64,000 nucleotides of DNA from an uncultured Eggerthellaceae bacterium (lineage in GTDB: Bacteria > Actinomycetota > Coriobacteriia > Coriobacteriales > Eggerthellaceae), in contig CAJURX010000005.1 in assembly GCA_910589125.1 (NCBI GenBank), positions 71,535 to 135,534 on the forward strand, written 5' to 3'. A program made the translations under genes and the position numbers. The notes beneath the pieces are model-generated. The model did not search any database and had not been told where the DNA came from. It saw only the letters and a program-made list of their open reading frames with translations. Every line of letters begins with the position of its first letter. The first letter of the stretch is position 1. Below are positions 1 to 8,118 of this stretch, in pieces.

Positions 1-150
1 CCCCCGCCCGTCATAGGCGCGCCCGAACCGGTCGGGGTCCTGCGGCGCCGCATCCCCGATGTAGGCTATCCGCTCCCCTTCCGTGGCCACCCACTTGGAT
101 GGCTGGTACTGGAAGTCCTCATCCAGGATGGCGATATCCTTGAACAGCAT
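1..150 (-). CDS. amidohydrolase-like protein, N-terminal fragment
   Basis: The minus strand reads into the window edge from an ATG at 148-150 and gives about 50 residues beginning MLFKDIAILDEDFQYQ, with a later WVATEGERIAYIGDAAP stretch. A short beta-rich opening followed by a 'GxRIAYIG' turn is the usual N-terminus of metal-dependent amidohydrolases (chlorohydrolase/adenosine-deaminase-like group), in which this small sandwich domain precedes the TIM barrel. The metal-binding HxH motif would lie beyond the edge, so the substrate cannot be judged. The gene is divergent from the tRNA. Confidence 0.6.
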   Translation of the reverse strand, partial: MLFKDIAILDEDFQYQPSKWVATEGERIAYIGDAAPQDPDRFGRAYDGRG

Positions 151-301
151 GCGCGCTCCTCCTCCGATGCGTGCGCTCCTTGCCGAGCGTGGCTTGATGC
201 GAATATGATCGGATATAGTCTAATACCTGTAACGCGCGAGCCTATCCAGAAACGCGTCTTGATGTTTTCCAAGAAGATGATGCATCGTGCGCACCTTGTG
301 C

Positions 302-307
302 TATAGT
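302..307 (+). promoter_or_regulatory. probable -10 box of the tRNA-Ala promoter
   Basis: TATAGT lies 17 bases before the first base of the mature tRNA, a suitable distance for a short 5' leader. The matching -35 is poor (TGCATC near 281-286), so the assignment rests mainly on position and the -10 match. Confidence 0.4.
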
Positions 308-324
308 GTGCAAGCACATTCTTC

Positions 325-400
325 GGGGCCTTAGCTCAGCTGGGAGAGCGCATGGCTGGCAGCCATGAGGTCAGGGGTTCGATCCCCCTAGGCTCCACCA
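325..400 (+). tRNA. tRNA-Ala (anticodon GGC)
   Basis: A 76-base cloverleaf with encoded CCA. The acceptor arm GGGGCCT pairs with AGGCTCC and contains the G3:U70 wobble that identifies alanine tRNAs. The D loop TAGCTCAGCTGGGAGAGC, the anticodon arm CATGG/CCATG around CTGGCAG (anticodon GGC) and the T arm with GGTTCGATCCC are all canonical. It reads GCC codons, which are common in this GC-rich window. A Rho-independent terminator follows at once. Confidence 0.97.
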
Positions 401-411
401 TGATCGTCGCA

Positions 412-439
412 GCCGTCAACGCATGTTGGCGGCTTTTTT
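412..439 (+). terminator. Rho-independent terminator after tRNA-Ala
   Basis: GCCGTCAAC and GTTGGCGGC form a 9-bp stem (one G-U) with a GCAT loop, followed by six T residues. It sits 11 bases after the tRNA CCA end. Confidence 0.93.
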
Positions 440-786
440 GATGGCCGCACACGGACCAGCTATCGCGGACCCGCCGAGCGACCGAGAGGAACCTGCGCTG
501 ATCTGCGGATGACCTTCGTTGCAGGGATGACCAGCCGCGACCTACAGGGCCTCGCGAAGGCGCGCCTTCGCGGATGCCCTTCCGTAGGTGCTGGATTTGT
601 CAACACGTTCCACCCTCGTGGGGCCGCATCCCGTGCAAGCCCATCACTGCATTCGAGCAGTCGGCTTCCCATGGTCCCGGGCGCACATGAAGCGCGCCCT
701 GCGATCATCTTGCATCAGGCCGACCCCTCCAAAAGCGCAAGCGGGCAGATCATGCATCCCCTCGATCCTCACGCCCCTATCGCTTT
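440..786. other. gene-poor spacer containing a 20-bp perfect palindrome
   Basis: No reading frame here has a ribosome site or family resemblance; overlapping frames of 80-100 codons on both strands look like GC-driven noise. The one clear structure is CGCGAAGGCG/CGCCTTCGCG at 553-572, a perfect 20-bp dyad. It can be extended across a small internal loop by GGGC/GCCC. No T-run follows, so it is not an obvious terminator. Confidence 0.5.
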
Positions 787-811
787 CATTGTTGTACAAT
801 GAATGTTGTAC
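787..811 (+). promoter_or_regulatory. candidate operator of the toxin-antitoxin operon
   Basis: A perfect dyad CATTGT-TGT-ACAATG spans 787-801. The hexamer-plus-one GTTGTAC occurs at 791-797 and again at 805-811, 14 bases apart. Both lie just upstream of the antitoxin ribosome site (AAGGAGG at 813-819). Dyads at this position are where ribbon-helix-helix antitoxins normally bind to repress their own operon; that role is inferred. Confidence 0.55.
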
Positions 812-823
812 GAAGGAGGCGCT

Positions 824-1126
824 ATGGAAGATGCCATGGTCACAGGCCGCATGCCCTTGCAGAAGAAGGCAGCCGGCAATGCGATCCTGAGGGATGCCGG
901 GATGAATGCATCGCAAGCCATCAATCGCATGTACTCCAAGCTCATAGAGGACCATTCAGCCAGCTTCCTCGAAAGTGGGGATGACCTCCACGAAGATGAG
1001 CCCACGAGATGGGCGATGGCGGCCTCGTTCATCGATTCGCTCCTGATCCCCTTGGACTTCCACATCTCAGATATGAGCGACATCGATGCGAAGATGGACC
1101 GACTCCGCTCCAAGGGCTTGGTCTAG
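824..1126 (+). CDS. RelB/DinJ-like ribbon-helix-helix antitoxin
   Basis: A 100-residue acidic protein. The start at 824 was chosen over an in-frame codon at 803 because AAGGAGG ends five bases before it. Residues about 7-45 (VTGRMPLQKKAAGNAILRDAG, then NASQAINRMY) match the N-terminal beta strand and helix-turn of RelB/DinJ-type antitoxins, which dimerise, bind operator DNA and cover their toxin with the C-terminal half. The stop codon touches the start of the next gene, as in typical toxin-antitoxin pairs. The partner is a PIN-domain protein rather than the RelE/YafQ fold usually paired with this family. Sequence evidence is good for the fold and moderate for the exact subfamily. Confidence 0.75.
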   Translation: MEDAMVTGRMPLQKKAAGNAILRDAGMNASQAINRMYSKLIEDHSASFLESGDDLHEDEPTRWAMAASFIDSLLIPLDFHISDMSDIDAKMDRLRSKGLV

Positions 1127-1591
1127 ATGGCAAAGCTGAAGGTCCTCCTGGACACCAATGTCATAGTCGACTGCCTCGGTGCGCGCGAGCCCTTCTATGA
1201 GCTTGCCAGGCGCGTGCTCCTCTGCGGTCGCGTTGGAGAATTCGAGCTCTGGTTGGCTTCATCCCAGTTCACTGACCTGGTCTACATCCTCTCGAATGGC
1301 GGGGCCAAGAGCCGTTTGGCCCCTGCTCTATCCGCACTCCAAGGATTGAGGTCATTCGTGAACGTGCATCCCGTTGGCGCAGCTGAGATAGATGCGATGT
1401 TGGCAACCGGATGGAAGGACCCAGAAGATGCGCTCCTCTTCGAGGTAGCCATGAGGGTGAGAGCCGATGCGATCATCACCAGGAATGCATCGGACTTCGA
1501 GACCACCGTCATCAACGTCTTCGACTGTGAGGGCTTCTTTGCTTGGCTCTCTGAGAGCGTCGGGTTGGATTACTCCGAGATCGAATTCTAG
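1127..1591 (+). CDS. PIN-domain ribonuclease toxin (VapC-like)
   Basis: A 154-residue protein whose start abuts the antitoxin stop (…TAG-ATG). The PIN signature is visible: LLDTNVIVD near residues 6-14 with the first catalytic aspartate, KDPEDALLFEVA near 98-110 and ADAIITRNASDFE near 113-126, which together hold the acidic metal-binding residues. PIN toxins are Mg-dependent RNases that cut tRNA or rRNA when the antitoxin is degraded. Context makes a toxin role likely; the RNA target cannot be read from sequence. Confidence 0.82.
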   Translation: MAKLKVLLDTNVIVDCLGAREPFYELARRVLLCGRVGEFELWLASSQFTDLVYILSNGGAKSRLAPALSALQGLRSFVNVHPVGAAEIDAMLATGWKDPEDALLFEVAMRVRADAIITRNASDFETTVINVFDCEGFFAWLSESVGLDYSEIEF

Positions 1592-1662
1592 TTGAGCAGC
1601 CCCGAAACACCATCGTGACAAGTGCGGCAGAGGCCTTCCCCAGAACAAGCCTGTGCACTAGC

Positions 1663-2469
1663 ATGGACCCCATGGATGCTTGGATGATCATAGCCATCTG
1701 CGTTGCCCTCATCGTTCCCTTCGCTGGGAATACGCTCGGTGCTGCCTTCGTGTTCTTCCTGAAGCGCGGCATGGGCGAGCGCTTCCAGAAGGCGCTGCTC
1801 GGCTTCGCCGCAGGCGTCATGGTGGCAGCCAGCGTCTGGAGCCTCATCATCCCCTCCCTCGATGCTGCCGAGGGCGGTACGCTGCCCGCATGGGCGCCTG
1901 CCACCATCGGCTTCCTCGGCGGGATGCTCCTGCTCCTCCTGATCGACCACTTCCTTCCGCATCTGCACGTGAATGCCGACGCGCCTGAAGGCGTGAGCAC
2001 GGGTCTCAAGAAGCCCACGATGATGCTCTTCGCCCTAGCCATCCACAACCTCCCCGAGGGCATGGCGTGCGGAGCCGTTCTCGCCGGCGCTCTCTCGGGA
2101 GATGCGGGCATCGCGCTCTCAGCCGTCATCGCGCTCTCCGTGGGCATCGCCATCCAGAACGTCCCGGAAGGTGCCATCGTGTCACTGCCCTTGGTATCGA
2201 ACGGATACTCGCGCGCGAAGGCATTCGCGACCGGCACTGCCTGCGGAGCCGTGGAGCCGTTGGGGGCGGTGTTGATGCTCGGCGTGACGGAGCTGGTCAC
2301 CCCCGCGCTCCCCTACATCCTCTCCTTCGCAGCTGGAGCCATGATGTACGTGGTCACCGAAGAGCTGATCCCTGAGACGCAAGACGGCAAGCACACCAAC
2401 ATCGGCACCATGGGGTTGGCGCTCGGGTTCGTGCTGATGATGATCCTGGACGTGGCGCTCGGCGCCTGA
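1663..2469 (+). CDS. ZIP-family divalent metal transporter
   Basis: A 268-residue polytopic membrane protein with about eight hydrophobic segments. It carries the two paired-helix metal motifs of ZIP carriers: HNLPEG at about 128-133 and QNVPEG at about 165-170. Between them lies the variable loop with a histidine patch (IDHFLPHLHV, residues 94-103). These bind zinc, iron or manganese on the way into the cytoplasm. The upstream frame is open to 1615, but the methionine at 1663 places the first membrane helix at the N-terminus; no strong ribosome site supports either start. It converges on the DUF362 gene with eight bases between stops. Confidence 0.85.
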   Translation: MDPMDAWMIIAICVALIVPFAGNTLGAAFVFFLKRGMGERFQKALLGFAAGVMVAASVWSLIIPSLDAAEGGTLPAWAPATIGFLGGMLLLLLIDHFLPHLHVNADAPEGVSTGLKKPTMMLFALAIHNLPEGMACGAVLAGALSGDAGIALSAVIALSVGIAIQNVPEGAIVSLPLVSNGYSRAKAFATGTACGAVEPLGAVLMLGVTELVTPALPYILSFAAGAMMYVVTEELIPETQDGKHTNIGTMGLALGFVLMMILDVALGA

Positions 2470-2477
2470 CCGGATGC

Positions 2478-3362
2478 CTAATCCAAGACGATGAGCTCGT
2501 AGTCCTTCGTACCGCAGCCGAGGCGTGCCGCATCGTCGATGATCTTCGTGCCGTTCTTGGAATCGATCCGCTCCAGCAGATGATCGCGACCGGGGTCATC
2601 GGATGCCTTCACCGCGTCGATGCACGCCTGGTCGATGGCCACCGGATCCAAGGATGCGAAGATGCCGATATCCTGCATGCAAGGATCCTCCGCGACCGCA
2701 CAGCAATCGCAATCCACCGACAGGTTGCAGGCGATGTTCACATACGCCAGATCCTCCCCGAATAGCTCCACCACGGTCTGCGCTGCCTCCGCCATGGCCT
2801 CCAGGAAATCATCCTGTTCTGCATGCTTATCCCAGAAGTCCGCCTGGTCGAATGACTGGCCGCCGGTGTGGATGTTGACCTTGCCCTCATTCGATGCGCA
2901 CCCGATGGACAGCTGCTTGAGCGCGCCTCCGAAGCCTCCCATGGGATGCCCCTTGAAATGAGACAGGATGAGCATGGACCCGTAATCCTTGATGTTCTTG
3001 CCCACGCGATTCTCTTCGATGACGCGCCCGCCCTTGATGGGGAGCACGATATCCGGGCCCTCCGCGTCCATGATGTCCACGTCGAACACGTCCGCCCAGC
3101 CATGGTCGCGCATCAGCTTCTCGTGCTTCTCGGTGGTGTCGCGCGCACCGTCGTAGGCGGTGTTGCATTCTACGATCGTGCCATCCACGGCCTTCACCAT
3201 GGGGATCATGAACTCTGGGCGCAGATAGTTCTGATTGCCCTCTTCGCCAGAATGCACCTTGACCGCCACCTTGCCAGGCAGCTCCACACCAAGCGCCTCA
3301 TACAGTCGGACCACGTTCTCAGGGGTGATGTCACGGGTGAAATAGACCTTTGCCTTGCTCAT
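2478..3362 (-). CDS. DUF362 family protein
   Basis: A 294-residue protein preceded by GAAAGGAG. The opening KVYFTRDITPENVVRLYEALG, the KVHSGEEGNQNYLRPE block and the ISHFKGHPMGGFGGALKQLSIGC-type motif (about residues 133-157) are those of the DUF362 family. Many members carry ferredoxin domains; this one does not, but holds a cysteine cluster CDCC near residue 218 (VDCDCC) that could bind a metal or cluster. Biochemical role in the family is largely unknown. It is separated from the peptidase operon by the hairpin at 3500-3530, so it is probably transcribed on its own. Confidence 0.75.
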   Translation of the reverse strand: MSKAKVYFTRDITPENVVRLYEALGVELPGKVAVKVHSGEEGNQNYLRPEFMIPMVKAVDGTIVECNTAYDGARDTTEKHEKLMRDHGWADVFDVDIMDAEGPDIVLPIKGGRVIEENRVGKNIKDYGSMLILSHFKGHPMGGFGGALKQLSIGCASNEGKVNIHTGGQSFDQADFWDKHAEQDDFLEAMAEAAQTVVELFGEDLAYVNIACNLSVDCDCCAVAEDPCMQDIGIFASLDPVAIDQACIDAVKASDDPGRDHLLERIDSKNGTKIIDDAARLGCGTKDYELIVLD

Positions 3363-3499
3363 GCTGAGCTCCTTTCGGCCCTGTCTCGTCTTGGCGCCAT
3401 GATAGCCAATGTCGCCCGTGCGCGCGAATGAGGAGACCGCCCTTCCCCTTGCACGTCACCACCCCCCTCACCCCTTAGCCCCACAGCAAGCGCAACGAA

Positions 3500-3530
3500 G
3501 AGGCGGCCCCGCGATGAGCAGGGCCGCCTC
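3500..3530 (-). terminator. probable terminator of the peptidase operon
   Basis: GAGGCGGCCC and GGGCCGCCTC form a perfect 10-bp stem with an 11-base loop about 57 bases past the aminopeptidase stop. On the minus strand it is followed by TTCGTTGC, a weak U-tract. Confidence 0.6.
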
Positions 3531-3586
3531 CTGAGCCATATGAGCCGTGCGCGCTATCATGCAGCCGCACGCATGACGCGCAGCAC

Positions 3587-4936
3587 TTATGCGTTGCTGA
3601 CCGGGTTGAAGGTGTTCCAGAACGGCCAGACGATCGGCTCCGTATCCAGCGCCTTCAGGGACTCGGGCTTCAGCAGCTTCTTCGGGATGGCAACCTCGTA
3701 CACGAAGTTGTCGAACCACTCATCCGAGCAGACGAAGTACCCGTTGTTGCCAGTCTTCTTGCCGCCGTTCTCCGTGCCCCAGGAGTTCTCGATCTTCCAC
3801 TTGGTGGGCTTGCCCTCCTTGATGTCCACGCCTGCGATGGTCATGGCATGGGTGGGCAGGCTCTCGTGCATGGCGAAGCGCTGCGCCTTGTCCATGTCGA
3901 ACGTCACGCCGAACAGGGACTCAAGGTCATACAGGTCAGATGCCATGACGCCTGCGTTGCGGTCGCACCACTGCAGCACGTCAGAGCCGAACCACACCGG
4001 ATCACCCTGCTTCAGCGACTCGATGACATAGCCCTTGAGCTCATCCATGGGCACGTTGAGGTAGAGGTTGCGCCTCTCGGGGATCTGATCGGAATCCTGG
4101 ACGGTGAAGACGCGACCGTACGGATTGCCCTCGCCCGGCACGTTGATGACGCCGATGTAGTCGTCCAGATCGATCTTGACGTACTTGTCCAAGAACTCCA
4201 GCGGCGTGATGCCCAAGTCTGCGTGATACTTCTTCTTGGTATCCACATAGGTGAAGTCGAACTTCTCCGGCGGCTCGCCGAAGCAGACGGCCAGGATGCG
4301 ATACACCTCGTTCAGCATCTCCAGCTGCGTCGCTTCCGTGTCCTTGCCCTCATTCGCCATGGTGCGCAGCTTGATGGCATCTTGGCGCAGGAGGTGCGAG
4401 AGCACGGTGTTGACCTCTGCCGTGTCGTTCGTGCAATGGGTCTCGGCCATGGCCTCGTGCGGCATCACGCCGTACTTCTTCACCAGCGCGGCCACCATGT
4501 CCCAGTCACCGCCATCAGCCATGGGCGTTGAGATCAGCCAATCCACCTCGCGGTCATCGAGCGCCTTGTCTGCCGTTGCCACGATATGCTGCAAGAACCA
4601 TGCAGCACGCTCCAGCTTGCTGTAGAACGCCAGATAGGTCTGGGACAGCTCGAAGGTGCCCCGCGGCAGATCAAGCTCCTTCTCTATATGGAAGCGCAGC
4701 ACGTTCAAGCATGCGAACATCCAGCAGCGCCCCGACATCTTCTGATTCGCGACTGCCTGGTCATCCACGTCGATGGAGAACGCGAAGTTCGGCGGGCTCA
4801 TCCGCTTCAGCACCTCCACGCTCTCTGCGGACTCCAGGATGCCGTTCTTGGTGACGGCGCGCTGGGCCACATGCTGGCAGCACATCTTCCCGTAATCCTC
4901 CGACATCTTCTTGATCTGTTCCTTTGACAGCTTCAT
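3587..4936 (-). CDS. pepC: C1B aminopeptidase (bleomycin hydrolase/PepC family)
   Basis: A 449-residue cytoplasmic papain-fold peptidase, the normal length for PepC. The oxyanion glutamine and nucleophile are in NQKMSGRCWMFACLN (Q65, C71); the histidine is in HAMTIAG (H363) and the asparagine in ENSWG (N384), completing the triad. These enzymes form hexameric barrels that trim N-terminal residues from short peptides. It is the last gene of a leftward series with two APC permeases and two other hydrolases, which fits intracellular breakdown of imported peptides. The C-terminus, which controls exopeptidase access in this family, ends in …NPVSNA. Confidence 0.93.
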   Translation of the reverse strand: MKLSKEQIKKMSEDYGKMCCQHVAQRAVTKNGILESAESVEVLKRMSPPNFAFSIDVDDQAVANQKMSGRCWMFACLNVLRFHIEKELDLPRGTFELSQTYLAFYSKLERAAWFLQHIVATADKALDDREVDWLISTPMADGGDWDMVAALVKKYGVMPHEAMAETHCTNDTAEVNTVLSHLLRQDAIKLRTMANEGKDTEATQLEMLNEVYRILAVCFGEPPEKFDFTYVDTKKKYHADLGITPLEFLDKYVKIDLDDYIGVINVPGEGNPYGRVFTVQDSDQIPERRNLYLNVPMDELKGYVIESLKQGDPVWFGSDVLQWCDRNAGVMASDLYDLESLFGVTFDMDKAQRFAMHESLPTHAMTIAGVDIKEGKPTKWKIENSWGTENGGKKTGNNGYFVCSDEWFDNFVYEVAIPKKLLKPESLKALDTEPIVWPFWNTFNPVSNA

Positions 4937-5073
4937 ATCCCTCAGCTCCTCTTCGCATCATCTGACATCATCATCGCTTGCTGGTAGTGCTCTGTGCTAT
5001 GTCTCACAAGGCGCCTGGCCGCGCCTTGGCATCGCTTGTGCGCACCTGCGCGGTGCGCCCTTGCCGAACAGCG

Positions 5074-6432
5074 CTAGTCGAACAGCGTCCACGGCTGCGT
5101 GGGGCGATCTTGCAGGTACCCATCCATCCACCTCCACAGCGGATGCTGATCCATGAAGTCCTTCGCATTGAACTCCACGCCATCAGCGCGCCCATAGCGG
5201 CCCCACATCTTCATATGCTTCACATCATCGGGGCCCGCTGCCTTGGCATCACATGAGCCCGCCGGATAGAACGGGATGTTCCAGACCGCATCCGGATCGT
5301 CTGCGTAGTACTGCGGGTCAACGTCGTAGTGCGCGCAGATATCGCGGCTGGATGGGCAGTCATAGCCCAGGTAGACGTCGTAGGTGTCCGCGAGCATCTT
5401 CTTGACCACCTCGAGGTCGATCTTGCCGTAGTACTGATCGATCAGCTCCATCCACCGCTGACGGCGCGCCCCGGTCTGCTGACGCGGGTCGTTGAAGCCG
5501 TTGTCCTTGCATTCCAGGTTCCGGATGCGCGGGTCGAACACGGCATTGCAGCCGAAGAACGTGCCGTCCTTCGTGCGCTCCAAGCTCGTGAACTCAAGGC
5601 CCTGCTCGAAGCGGGCGATCTCACCGGTGTTGTGGTCGGCGATCAGCCATGCGTTCGCATATCCGCCGTTGTTGCCCTTGTTGAGCCGATCGACGAACTC
5701 GTCGATGGTGTTGGAGAACTGGATGGCATCGCGGATGCGCACCCACTCCGGCATGCCGGAATCGTCATAGCGATCGAACCCGGCCAAGGTGGTCTCGGTC
5801 ACATTGAGCCCGGCTGAGGTCACGTAGAAGTCGGTCATGGAGGACAGCATGCACGGCGCAGATGCCTGCATGACGAAGCTGTACCCCTCGCTCGGCTCCA
5901 CGTGCTTGCAGATGTTGAAGTACTGTCCGCTCCAGAACTCGTCGAAGCTCTCATGCCCCAGATACGGCTTCCCATCCACGGTGGCAGAGCCCGTTGCGGC
6001 GATGGCGGAGCAGTGCTCCTTGCGATGCGTCTTCATGAGCGGACGGCTCATGACCTTGCCCGCATTCTGCGGCCACCAGTACCCCGTGATCTCCATCCAG
6101 TCATTCCATGCGATCATGTCCTCCAGTGCGACATCCAGCCCGGCGGCCGTCAGCCCATCGGCCATGCCCTGGAGCTCTTGCTCATAGCGCTCCGGGATCA
6201 TGGAACCGTGCAGGCGGATGGACTGCTTCGCGAACCAGTCGTACTCCATGCCGAAGGACTCCAGCGTCATGTACTTGTACACGCGCAGAGCATCCTTGAA
6301 CTCAGGTTCCAGCAGATAGCCTTCTTGGAAGCCGCACTCATAGGGTGTGCCCTTCACCTTCAAGTGCTGCCAGCCGCTCTTCTGCTGCAGCTGCGCACCT
6401 TCGATGATCTGTTGTTGTTCTTGGGTTAGCAT
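5074..6432 (-). CDS. C45-like N-terminal-nucleophile hydrolase
   Basis: A 452-residue protein. The start at 6432 (MLTQEQQQII) was preferred to an upstream in-frame codon at 6516, because the extra 28 residues overlap the spacer and look non-coding. The block HRKEHCSAIAATGSA places a cysteine at about residue 141, followed by PYLGHESFDEFW. This is the arrangement of the C45 acyltransferase/phospholipase-B-like Ntn hydrolases, where self-cleavage exposes that cysteine. Here about 140 residues precede it, a long propeptide. Members hydrolyse amide bonds such as N-acyl amino acids or beta-lactam side chains; the substrate here is unknown. The operon position between peptidases suggests amide or peptide hydrolysis. 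Confidence 0.7.
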   Translation of the reverse strand: MLTQEQQQIIEGAQLQQKSGWQHLKVKGTPYECGFQEGYLLEPEFKDALRVYKYMTLESFGMEYDWFAKQSIRLHGSMIPERYEQELQGMADGLTAAGLDVALEDMIAWNDWMEITGYWWPQNAGKVMSRPLMKTHRKEHCSAIAATGSATVDGKPYLGHESFDEFWSGQYFNICKHVEPSEGYSFVMQASAPCMLSSMTDFYVTSAGLNVTETTLAGFDRYDDSGMPEWVRIRDAIQFSNTIDEFVDRLNKGNNGGYANAWLIADHNTGEIARFEQGLEFTSLERTKDGTFFGCNAVFDPRIRNLECKDNGFNDPRQQTGARRQRWMELIDQYYGKIDLEVVKKMLADTYDVYLGYDCPSSRDICAHYDVDPQYYADDPDAVWNIPFYPAGSCDAKAAGPDDVKHMKMWGRYGRADGVEFNAKDFMDQHPLWRWMDGYLQDRPTQPWTLFD

Positions 6433-6528
6433 CTCTCTTGCCGAACCTTTCTCTTGAGGATGTCGTGCTCGTGTTCGGAAATCGGAGCTGGGGCGCTCCG
6501 GCCTGGCGCGCCCCACGCTCCTGCGTCA

Positions 6529-8031
6529 TCAGTCCTGATGGCGCTTCTCGTAGAACGCATGCAGCTCGGGCGCCATCTTCTCCAGCGTGGGCTGGTCCTC
6601 ATACGCCATGTGCCCGTTCTCATGCACGTGGTATTCGATGCGCTCCTTGAGGTAGTCCGGCAGGAACATCTTGGAGATGGAGTGCCGCACGTTCCAATAG
6701 GGCGTAGCCGCATCGTGGATGCCGCCGAAGAAGAGCACGCGGCACTTCGGATTGCGGCGCAGCGCGGTCGCCATGTCATATGCCGTGTTCGGGCACACGG
6801 GGCTTCCCATGGTGCCGGGAGCCTGGTGCGTCCAGTTCCAGTCCTCATTCACCTTGAAGGACAACAGGATGTTGATGGGCGATCCCTTGAAGCCGGTCTC
6901 CTGGACGAGCTTCATCCATGCGGACTGGTCGGGGGTCATGATGGCATCCCCGGAAGGATCCTCGCCTGCGAAGAACTCGTTGTCGCCCTGCACGTCCATG
7001 TAGGCACCTTCCGTGAAGCGCATGTCATAGCGCCCCGTGAACAATCCCTCGTCGGCCAGGATGGTCTTGCGGAACGTGTCGAGCTCGATGCGCAGATGCT
7101 TCTTCTGGATGAGGTCGGCCGAAAGCCCGATCAGCTTCGACATCTCGCGCGCCATCATGCGCTCCTCGCGCTCGGTGATGGTGTCGCTCTTGATGAGGGC
7201 CTGCCCGTAGCGCTCATCCACGAACTTCCATGCCTTGTCGAACCACTCGAACTGATCAACGCCCTTGCCGGCCTTGCCGAAGTAGTTCGCCGTTGCCGCA
7301 TAGACCGGGAGCATGCCCATGTAGTACAGGTCGTTGCCGGGGAGCGTGGGCGCATAATCCAGGATGGTGGACTGCTCGATCACGCCCGTGAGGGCGATGC
7401 CGCGCTCGCCGAGCACGCGCATCAGCACGGAGTTGCGCATGGTGCCGTACGACTCGCCGTACAGGTACAGCGGCGTGTTCCAGCGCTCATGGGTGGTGAG
7501 CCACTGAGCGATGCCCCGCATGAACGCATCCGCATCCCCGTCCACGCCCCACACCTTCTTCGGGTCGTAGCCGTGTGCGATCTGGGAATACCCGGTGCCC
7601 ATGGCATCCAGATACACCAGGTCGGTATCCGGCAGGAGGGAATACGGGTTGTCCTCAGGCTGCGTCGGGCACGGCAGCTGCTCTTGGCTGGAGATCGGGA
7701 TGCGGCGCGGCCCCATGCCGCCGATGTTCACCATGGCAGAGGAGCCACCCGGGCCACCGTTCCAGCAGAAGGTCACCGGGCGGTCCGTCTTGTCCTGCGC
7801 ATCGCTCACATAGGACAGCGCGAACATGTGCCCGATCAGCGTCCCGTCATCCTGATGGAGGGGCAGCATCTCAGCCGTGGCCGTGTACTTGATGGCCTGC
7901 TTGCCCTTGCCCTTCCACGTGTAGTCGCGGCTCGCGGGCTCGGGGATGGCTGCCGCAGGCTTCGCAGCCGCTCCGTCGTTGATGGTCACCGTGAATGATG
8001 GCGTTGCCTGCGTGGTCTTGGTCTCTGGCAT
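6529..8031 (-). CDS. S10 serine carboxypeptidase-like protein
   Basis: A 500-residue alpha/beta hydrolase with AAGGAG just before the start. NGGPGGSS (91-98, oxyanion region), GESYGT (catalytic S194), an aspartate in FFGGIHDAATPYW and a histidine in ENGHMAYEDQP give the S10 triad in family order. S10 enzymes remove C-terminal residues, usually at acidic pH and outside the cytoplasm. This protein shows no signal peptide: the first 35 residues are polar and alanine/proline rich. A cytoplasmic role on imported peptides is therefore inferred. It lies between an APC permease and the C45-like gene with short spacers. Confidence 0.85.
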   Translation of the reverse strand: MPETKTTQATPSFTVTINDGAAAKPAAAIPEPASRDYTWKGKGKQAIKYTATAEMLPLHQDDGTLIGHMFALSYVSDAQDKTDRPVTFCWNGGPGGSSAMVNIGGMGPRRIPISSQEQLPCPTQPEDNPYSLLPDTDLVYLDAMGTGYSQIAHGYDPKKVWGVDGDADAFMRGIAQWLTTHERWNTPLYLYGESYGTMRNSVLMRVLGERGIALTGVIEQSTILDYAPTLPGNDLYYMGMLPVYAATANYFGKAGKGVDQFEWFDKAWKFVDERYGQALIKSDTITEREERMMAREMSKLIGLSADLIQKKHLRIELDTFRKTILADEGLFTGRYDMRFTEGAYMDVQGDNEFFAGEDPSGDAIMTPDQSAWMKLVQETGFKGSPINILLSFKVNEDWNWTHQAPGTMGSPVCPNTAYDMATALRRNPKCRVLFFGGIHDAATPYWNVRHSISKMFLPDYLKERIEYHVHENGHMAYEDQPTLEKMAPELHAFYEKRHQD

Positions 8032-8118
8032 CTTCTTCTCCTTAGAACGTTTGCCTTATCGCTGTTGCTTGGATCGCTTGCTTGCAGAAGGTCCTCTTCG
8101 CACTGCCTCCTCGCTCTG

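Noticed and set aside
509..802. 97-codon plus frame before the antitoxin
   Set aside because: Three overlapping frames of similar length on both strands; none has a ribosome site.
1512..2300. 262-codon minus-strand frame opposite the ZIP gene
   Set aside because: Basic, Ser/Arg-rich shadow; the plus strand has eight membrane helices and ZIP motifs.
6454..7998. 514-codon plus-strand frame opposite the S10 gene
   Set aside because: Antisense shadow; the S10 triad on the minus strand is complete.
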